From the NCBI GenBank assembly GCA_900316835.1, contig ONEL01000004.1, positions 1-64,000 of the forward strand: DNA of 64,000 nucleotides, read 5' to 3'. Shown here piece by piece: positions 58,755 to 64,000 of this stretch. Every line of letters begins with the position of its first letter. The stretch's first letter is position 1. The position numbers and the translations under genes were made by a program. This DNA comes from an uncultured Prevotellaceae bacterium. GTDB lineage: Bacteria; Bacteroidota; Bacteroidia; Bacteroidales; Muribaculaceae. The notes below the pieces were generated by a model that had not been told where the DNA came from, made no database searches, and saw only the letters and a list, made by a program, of their open reading frames with translations.

Positions 58755-58827
58755 CAAAGATAATAAAAATAAATGATTAAAAGGGTGTTTTACACCTTAT
58801 TTTTTATTAACACCCATTTTAATCATT
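58755..58827 (-). promoter_or_regulatory. Promoter and putative operator of the lysine-fermentation operon
   Basis: The - strand -7 box TATCTTTG is at 58762-58755. A long inverted repeat (58772-58789 with 58809-58827, one bulged base) and the inner palindrome GGTGT-TTT-ACACC (58784-58796) cover the place of the -33 box. The large repeat could also act as terminator of the gene to the right. Confidence 0.55.
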
Positions 58828-58867
58828 GCCAGTCAGGTTATTGCGTGTAATAGCCAGATGTTTCAAA

Positions 58868-59884
58868 TCATTGTTTTGAGTGGGTCAAAGAGCTTTTTTT
58901 ACGATGTTCTAAAGCCGCATTCACCAGAGCTTTGAAATAATTAACACCCTGGTAAAGTTGCATGAACGATTTTGCGTCATTATCCTCGTCGAGATGCTTG
59001 CGGATGGCCTCCTCAGGGTGAAACTGCACGCCAAGTGCGAACGCCTTGTCGGTGCGTTCTATCGCCTCAATAACCTTCACGCCATCGGTTAGCGTGATGG
59101 CAGTAACCTTGAGCCGTGTATCATCAACATTCTCCACTGCCTGATGATGCCATGAAGGGACACCAGTGATGACTGAGTCGCGCACAATCTCCCACAAGAG
59201 CGAATGAGTGTCAATAATTCGCACATCATGAGGAGTGTAGTGGCGATTTCCTTGCTCGTCACGGATTGAGCGATGCACTGCCCCCTCGTCCTTCCCGAGC
59301 AAGTCAAAATAAGTTTTTAAATCCTGAATGAGTGGCGCCCCCGACACGATGCCCAGCAACTGCATGCCACGGCACAGTCCCAGCACGGGAATATCGTTGT
59401 CTAAACAATAAGCCATAGTGAGATACTCCGACAGGTCGCGTGTGGTATCGTAGTTGCGTTCAGCCTCAATACCATGCCATGGTTGCGGCACACGCATGAG
59501 AGTGGGACTAAAATCACCTCCTCCCAGAAAAACCACAGCGTCAATGCCATCCATCACCTGCTCAATATTGCTGCCATGATAGGTAAGTTTCTTAACAATC
59601 GTGGCATATTGTTGCAATAGTATCCCGTTTTCATCAAGATAAATGGTAGATAAATTCTCACCATCGTAGTCGAATCCCGCCGGGCGCGTTTGCTCTAGAA
59701 TAACAGGCACGCCACCAGCCGCAATGATCGAACGCGCCACACGGTCGTAATTATAAGCCTGGCGTTGCCACGCCATGCCCACTCTCACTATTCCATCGCC
59801 AGCGCAAGCACATGACCACCACAGTAATAAGCCTTGCATTAGCAGAACAATCTTCAAACAAGTATTTTTCGAGTCACAAATCAT
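58868..59884 (-). CDS. Exported class I glutamine amidotransferase-like hydrolase (peptidase C26)
   Basis: 338 residues. Hydrophobic N-terminus (KIVLLMQGLLLWWSCACA) suggests a signal peptide. VVFLGGGDFSP, the nucleophile elbow GLCRGMQLLG and GVQFHPEE complete a PuuD-type gamma-glutamyl hydrolase site. It may split gamma-glutamyl amides such as gamma-glutamyl-GABA, here outside the cytoplasm. The frame runs back to 59992, but a TATTTTTG box on the - strand (59915-59908) puts the transcript start near 59900, so the ATG at 59884 is preferred. It is not an obvious part of the lysine pathway. Confidence 0.82.
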   Translation of the reverse strand: MICDSKNTCLKIVLLMQGLLLWWSCACAGDGIVRVGMAWQRQAYNYDRVARSIIAAGGVPVILEQTRPAGFDYDGENLSTIYLDENGILLQQYATIVKKLTYHGSNIEQVMDGIDAVVFLGGGDFSPTLMRVPQPWHGIEAERNYDTTRDLSEYLTMAYCLDNDIPVLGLCRGMQLLGIVSGAPLIQDLKTYFDLLGKDEGAVHRSIRDEQGNRHYTPHDVRIIDTHSLLWEIVRDSVITGVPSWHHQAVENVDDTRLKVTAITLTDGVKVIEAIERTDKAFALGVQFHPEEAIRKHLDEDNDAKSFMQLYQGVNYFKALVNAALEHRKKSSLTHSKQ

Positions 59885-59907
59885 AGTAATTTCCATCATT
59901 TCAAATG

Positions 59908-59978
59908 CAAAAATACTAATAAATAATAACATTAACCAAAAAAAATCTTTGACCATAAATGATAATTGTGTATTTTTG
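59908..59978. promoter_or_regulatory. Back-to-back promoters for the C26 hydrolase and the PKD protein
   Basis: - strand: TATTTTTG 59915-59908 with TTTG 59940-59937. + strand: TTTG 59948-59951 and TATTTTTG 59971-59978, 19 nt apart. The two -33 boxes are only 7 nt apart. Confidence 0.7.
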
Positions 59979-60019
59979 CAAAAAATATTCACATAATAAC
60001 AAAAAAACGTAACACGCTT

Positions 60020-61849
60020 ATGAAAAAAATTACTTTATTTTTTATTGTCATGGCACTTGTAGGCATGAATGCAGCCGCTCAGGCTCTGAATGCCTCCTTC
60101 GGTGCACAAGAGGCCATGGTTGCCTACTATGAACAAGGATGGGATAGCCAAGACCAATTTAACACCTGGACCTATACCGCCACAAGCTCAAGCACCTGGA
60201 AGCTCGGCAATCTTTCAAAGTCGTTCTCCACTATCGACCCCAGTAGTAGCTCATCAATGATATTGAACTATAACAGCGGTCAGAACGAGGTAGCGACATC
60301 ACCAGCTATTGAAATCCTGCCAGGCAGCCAACTAGAGTTCTACTGCTATGCCAGTGGCATCTATCTAGTATACGGAGCTTGGAAGCTCTATGCCATTGTT
60401 GACGGAAGTTCTACCCTCTTGATTGACCAGTTCTTGTGGGCTCAAGACAAGGGCTATGATGGTCCCAGCTGGGAGAAATTCACTGTCGACCTATCAGCCT
60501 ACGCTGGCAAGCAAGTGCAATTCTCATTTGTTTATCAAGGCGACTATGGTGAGGACGAAGCTATCGACGGATTCAAAGTTAAGCAAGCTAACACTGGTGA
60601 CGACGCTGTCATCAACATCAAGGAGGGTGAGAGCGTTCATTTCATGGACAACAGCACCGGCAACATTACAAGCTGGAACTGGACCTTTGAGGGCGGAAAT
60701 CCAAGTAGCAGCACAGAGCAAAATCCTGTTGTCACCTACGACAAAGCAGGCAGTTACACCGTGTCGCTCACCGTGGGCGATGGCACTACCACAAGCACTG
60801 TCACTCGCGAAGCCTATGTAAACGTTGAAGGCGAAGCCCCCATCGCTCAGGTGGGTCTGCCCCAGGGCGCTTATCTCTCGCCATGGGTGATGATGTTTGT
60901 TCCCACTAATGTTCCCCTCACCTTCACCGACGAATCGACCGGCAACCCCAGTCAGTGGGCATGGACCTTCCAGGGTACCGATGTACTTAGCAGCAGCGAG
61001 CAAAATCCCACTGTCACTTATCTTGAACCAGGCAACTATGGTTTGAAACTAGAAGTAACCAATGACATGGGCTCAAATGTGTTTGAAGTTGTGAACACAG
61101 CCATTCAGGCTGGCGGCGAACAGGAAATCTGGAATATTGCACCCGAGGAGAACGGTGACTTATCGATGATTGAAATGGGCTGGTATGGCAACTATGGCGG
61201 CACTAACTGGCTTGGCATGGGCGAATTTGCCGAGCACTTTGACGCCCCTCTAGCCGACGCCACCATTAGCCAGGTTAATGTATACTTTGGCAAGACCACC
61301 GCCGCAAGTGCCGACTATGATATTGAGATGAAGATAATGGCAGCTGGTGCCGATGGCATGCCAGGCGAGGTGCTGGGAACGACCAGCCTCAAAGCCAGTG
61401 AGCTGGCTTATGATCCCACCACTGTAAACGCTACCGAGTTTGTTTTTGACAATCCTGTAAGTATTAAGGCTGGTACTGAGTTCTTTGCCGTTGTGGGTTC
61501 TTTCCCCAATGACAATGGTGATGACATTGCCATCTTGCTCGTGCGCCGTGGCGAGGGCGAGAAATGTACCGCTTACCACTTTGTGTATGACGAGGATGAG
61601 AATTATAACTATCTTGAGACTGGAACATGGTATAAAAACGTTGACGACCCCATCTCGCTAGCAGTCGCACCTAAGCTAAAGTACAACGTGAATACCGCAA
61701 TCTCCACAATCAGCACTAACAAGCAAGTGACTGGTGTGACCTACTACAACGTAGCTGGCGTGGCAAGTGTAACACCATTTGATGGTATCAACATTGTCGT
61801 TACCCGTTACAGCGATGGTTCACAAACGGCGACCAAGATTTTGCGATAA
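60020..61849 (+). CDS. Secreted PKD-domain protein with type IX-like C-terminal tail
   Basis: 609 residues. Signal peptide (about 1-21), a jelly-roll domain of the choice-of-anchor type (about 45-195), two PKD domains (about 210-280, SWNWTFEGGNPSSS; and about 295-375, QWAWTFQGTD), a further beta domain, and a short tail ending FDGINIVVTRYSDGSQTATKILR in two parts, a form common at the ends of Bacteroidales secreted proteins. No catalytic residues seen. The ATG at 60020 follows the promoter at 59971 by about 35 nt. Confidence 0.82.
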   Translation: MKKITLFFIVMALVGMNAAAQALNASFGAQEAMVAYYEQGWDSQDQFNTWTYTATSSSTWKLGNLSKSFSTIDPSSSSSMILNYNSGQNEVATSPAIEILPGSQLEFYCYASGIYLVYGAWKLYAIVDGSSTLLIDQFLWAQDKGYDGPSWEKFTVDLSAYAGKQVQFSFVYQGDYGEDEAIDGFKVKQANTGDDAVINIKEGESVHFMDNSTGNITSWNWTFEGGNPSSSTEQNPVVTYDKAGSYTVSLTVGDGTTTSTVTREAYVNVEGEAPIAQVGLPQGAYLSPWVMMFVPTNVPLTFTDESTGNPSQWAWTFQGTDVLSSSEQNPTVTYLEPGNYGLKLEVTNDMGSNVFEVVNTAIQAGGEQEIWNIAPEENGDLSMIEMGWYGNYGGTNWLGMGEFAEHFDAPLADATISQVNVYFGKTTAASADYDIEMKIMAAGADGMPGEVLGTTSLKASELAYDPTTVNATEFVFDNPVSIKAGTEFFAVVGSFPNDNGDDIAILLVRRGEGEKCTAYHFVYDEDENYNYLETGTWYKNVDDPISLAVAPKLKYNVNTAISTISTNKQVTGVTYYNVAGVASVTPFDGINIVVTRYSDGSQTATKILR

Positions 61850-61870
61850 TCGACATTCCCATCAAGATAA

Positions 61871-61912
61871 AAAAATGAAGCATTTGGCTGGTGCCAAAAT
61901 GCTTCATTTTTT
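61871..61912 (+). terminator. Terminator of the PKD protein gene
   Basis: A 17-bp stem (61872-61888 with 61893-61910, one bulge) followed by TT. Confidence 0.75.
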
Positions 61913-61967
61913 GTAAACTTGTTAATAACTTTCTCAAAAAATGTGTTGTAATTGCGATTTTAATCTT

Positions 61968-61975
61968 TAACTTTG
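61968..61975 (+). promoter_or_regulatory. -7 promoter box of the thymidine kinase gene
   Basis: TAACTTTG. The expected start, about 7 nt on, is 61982, one base before the ATG. Confidence 0.65.
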
Positions 61976-61982
61976 CAATGCT

Positions 61983-62612
61983 ATGAACGGACGTGGAAAA
62001 TTATATTTCAGATATGGCACGATGGGATCGGCAAAGACCGCATTGCTGCTCACTCAGGCCTATAACTTTGAGGAACGAGGTCTCAAGTACTTGTGCATGA
62101 AACCCATTATTGACAATCGCGAGAAAGAAAACGTGATTCGCTCACGAATTGGCATTGAACGAGAGTGCACATGGATATATCCTGAGATGAACATCTACGA
62201 CTACGTTACCGAGCTCTACGATAGTAGCTTGGTGGTTAAAGACTGGATTTTAATTGATGAGTCGCAGTTTCTTACCGGGGACCAGATTGACCAACTGGCG
62301 CGCATCGTTGACGACTATGGGACCAATGTGGTGTGCTACGGCCTGCGAACCGACTTCCAGTCGCATCTGTTTGATGGTTCCCGCCGATTGTTTGAGATTG
62401 CCGACTCAATAGAGGAAATAAAATCGACCTGCGCTTGTGGACGCAAGACCAGCATCAACGCTCGCATTGACGCGCAGGGCAATATTGTCACCGACGGTAA
62501 TCAGGTAGAGATAGGTGGCGATGACCGTTATGTGGCACTATGCCGCAGTTGCTGGCGCAACAAGCGCATAGAAAGCGCCGAACGCAACTCACTAAAGTTC
62601 AAGAGCGAGTAA
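61983..62612 (+). CDS. tdk: Thymidine kinase
   Basis: 209 residues. Phosphorylates thymidine to dTMP. LYFRYGTMGSAKTALL is the N-terminal strand and P-loop; ILIDESQFL the Walker B; the lasso zinc site has CACG and CRSC pairs. No in-frame start exists upstream of 61983 after the promoter, and the next Met falls inside the P-loop, so translation must start within a base or two of the mRNA end. Confidence 0.92.
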   Translation: MNGRGKLYFRYGTMGSAKTALLLTQAYNFEERGLKYLCMKPIIDNREKENVIRSRIGIERECTWIYPEMNIYDYVTELYDSSLVVKDWILIDESQFLTGDQIDQLARIVDDYGTNVVCYGLRTDFQSHLFDGSRRLFEIADSIEEIKSTCACGRKTSINARIDAQGNIVTDGNQVEIGGDDRYVALCRSCWRNKRIESAERNSLKFKSE

Positions 62613-62629
62613 ATTATTAATCATAGACC

Positions 62630-62684
62630 AAGGAGGCGTTTCTTCCCAAAGCAATCACTTGTTGAAGAAACGTCTCCTTTTATT
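62630..62684 (+). terminator. Terminator of tdk
   Basis: A 16-bp stem, 62630-62645 with 62664-62679 (one mismatch), then TATTTTT. Confidence 0.8.
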
Positions 62685-62723
62685 TTTCACAGTCGGTTGA
62701 GGGGGGGGCGGAGAGATTAGGAA

Positions 62724-63062
62724 TTAATCATCCTTTCCAAACATGAGATTCAGAACCCAGTTTACACATGCCAAAATAATGCTGAACAGAATTGCCGCCC
62801 ACAAGTCCTCAACAATAAATCCTTTAATCAGCCAGGCACACAAGAGTACCATCAATCCATTGATAACAAAGGTGAACAACCCAAGTGTCAGGACATTTAT
62901 AGGGAAGGAGAAAAATTTAACCACAGGGCGAACAACAGAGTTGATGGCACCAAGTACCACCGCAACAATTACAGCCACCCACCATGGTTCAATTGTTACA
63001 CTATCCATGAAATAGGCTGTGATTGCCACAGCAACTGTCGAAAGTATTAAACGAGCTATCAT
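62724..63062 (-). CDS. Phage-holin-family (YvlD-like) membrane protein
   Basis: 112 residues with four membrane helices; the conserved NSVVRPVVKFFSFPINVLTLGLF loop is typical of the YvlD/phage holin 4 family of chromosomal membrane proteins. Despite the family name no phage link is implied. The role is unknown. It lies 30 nt after the asparaginase gene. Confidence 0.85.
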   Translation of the reverse strand: MIARLILSTVAVAITAYFMDSVTIEPWWVAVIVAVVLGAINSVVRPVVKFFSFPINVLTLGLFTFVINGLMVLLCAWLIKGFIVEDLWAAILFSIILACVNWVLNLMFGKDD

Positions 63063-63092
63063 TTTTGTATAAGATTAAGTTATATCCAAAAT

Positions 63093-64000
63093 TCAATTTT
63101 TCTCGGTCATCTCGCCACAAATGCTATGTTGCAAGTATTTTTCCACCTGGTTGCGTGGCAGATTCATTCCAAAGAGGTACATCATCTTTGTGATAGCAGC
63201 TTCGGTAGTAATATCGTGACCGCTGATAACCCCAGCCTTAGCGAGGGTGTTACCCGTGTCATAAAGATTGCTATTAACCGAGCCATTGCCACACTGCGTG
63301 ACATTGAGAATCACCACTCCCCTATTGATGGCATCGATAATGGGCTGTGTGAACCACTCGTTGCTTGGGCTATTGCCTGCGCCATAGGTCTTGAGCACAA
63401 CGCCTTTAACACCCGGCGTGTGCAGCAAGTATTCTAAAGTTTCCCGAGTCATTCCCGGATGCAACACTATAATCATCACATTAGGGTCCATGTGGTTGTG
63501 TACCATGAGCGGCCTGCTGTGAACAGTGCGATATAGCACATCCTCGTTAAAGGAGATATCAAGTCCTATGTGTGCCAAGTCGGGATAGTTATTGCTCATG
63601 AAAGCATTAAAATTGTCGGCACTAACTTTAGAGCTTCGATTACCCCTTATCAAGTGATTCTCAAATAGAATAGCCACCTCACGCACCATAGCCCCACCAT
63701 GGTCATCGGTAGCTGCCGCCACTTGCAAAGCAGTGATTAGGTTCTCCTCGCCGTCGGTACGCACCTCACCTATGGGCAGTTGCGAACCAGTGATAATCAC
63801 TGGTTTATCTAAGTTTTCAAGCATGAAGCTCAATGCCGATGCAGTATAAGCCATGGTGTCGGTGCCATGCAATATCACAAACCCGTCATAGTCGTCATAG
63901 TTTTTCTCCACCGCATTGGCAATGTTGCTCCAGTGACTGGGGTTCATGTTGCTACTGTCGATTGGAGGTTCAAACTGCAAGTTGTCGATGTGGTAGTCAA
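63093..64000 (-). CDS. ansA: L-asparaginase, type I (N-terminus outside the window)
   Basis: About 302 residues are visible; the frame is open to the right edge, so the first ~40 residues with the first catalytic Thr (TGGTIG) are missing here. HGTDTMAYTASALSFM holds the second Thr-Asp pair, ITGSQLPIGEVRTD and TYGAGNSP are further family motifs. It converts asparagine to aspartate and ammonia, probably in the cytoplasm. Confidence 0.92.
   Translation of the reverse strand, partial: DYHIDNLQFEPPIDSSNMNPSHWSNIANAVEKNYDDYDGFVILHGTDTMAYTASALSFMLENLDKPVIITGSQLPIGEVRTDGEENLITALQVAAATDDHGGAMVREVAILFENHLIRGNRSSKVSADNFNAFMSNNYPDLAHIGLDISFNEDVLYRTVHSRPLMVHNHMDPNVMIIVLHPGMTRETLEYLLHTPGVKGVVLKTYGAGNSPSNEWFTQPIIDAINRGVVILNVTQCGNGSVNSNLYDTGNTLAKAGVISGHDITTEAAITKMMYLFGMNLPRNQVEKYLQHSICGEMTEKN

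Noticed and set aside
62724-63062. Holin-family gene as a sign of a prophage
   Set aside because: This family is a common chromosomal membrane protein; no phage genes are near.

Overview
The window looks like a chromosome segment of an anaerobic gut-type member of Bacteroidales (Bacteroidota); a Muribaculaceae- or Prevotellaceae-like genome is my best guess, not a proof. Supporting signs: promoters of the TAnnTTTG (-7) / TTTG (-33) type in front of many genes, no regular Shine-Dalgarno boxes, a Rho factor with a roughly 340-residue disordered insert, C10 (streptopain-type) proteases, secreted proteins with type IX-secretion-like C-terminal tails, FadL/OmpP1-like barrels, and a Bacteroidota-type tyrosine recombinase.

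Layout. 1-3110: right end of an integrated element (unknown structural-type protein, 12-nt repeat arrays, tyrosine integrase) abutting the 3' end of tRNA-Pro(UGG). 3.1-14.3 kb: housekeeping genes, mostly on + (aspS, THUMP-like methyltransferase, thioesterase, Nif3, zinc-ribbon protein, ybaK, aroC, radical SAM protein, tRNA-Ala(GGC), Nim-like flavoprotein) and a PIF1-like helicase on -. 14.3-25 kb: envelope genes, cvfB, trpS, then an apparent - strand operon of an NSS transporter, folP, cdaA and a DUF3109 protein, next to tatC-tatA. 25-36.4 kb: fabD, two secreted proteins (C10 peptidase with dockerin-like tail; fibronectin-III/type IX protein), a Ca2+/Na+ antiporter, an exported Ntn hydrolase, and rho.

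37-43.9 kb is an accessory island. A long, partly structured leader ends in a 34-nt sequence that occurs three times, each time exactly 24 nt before an ATG: before a leucine-rich-repeat gene, before a possible PD-(D/E)XK-like gene, and before a decayed mini-gene. Two adjacent membrane proteins follow, one with an intact Ser/Thr-kinase domain and one a pseudokinase, both with the same kind of extracytoplasmic C-terminal domain.

43.9-58.7 kb on - is one long set of lysine-fermentation genes, in transcription order atoD-kal-kce-kdd-kamA-kamB-kamC-kamD-kamE-atoA-crt-hbd-bcd-etfB-etfA. Together they would take L-lysine to acetoacetate, crotonyl-CoA, butyryl-CoA and butyrate; only a thiolase is missing locally. 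The window ends with an exported peptidase C26-type amidase, a PKD-domain secreted protein, thymidine kinase with a nearly leaderless transcript, a small membrane protein and the C-terminal part of a type I asparaginase.

All functions are assigned by reading motifs and remembered family features; no database search was possible.
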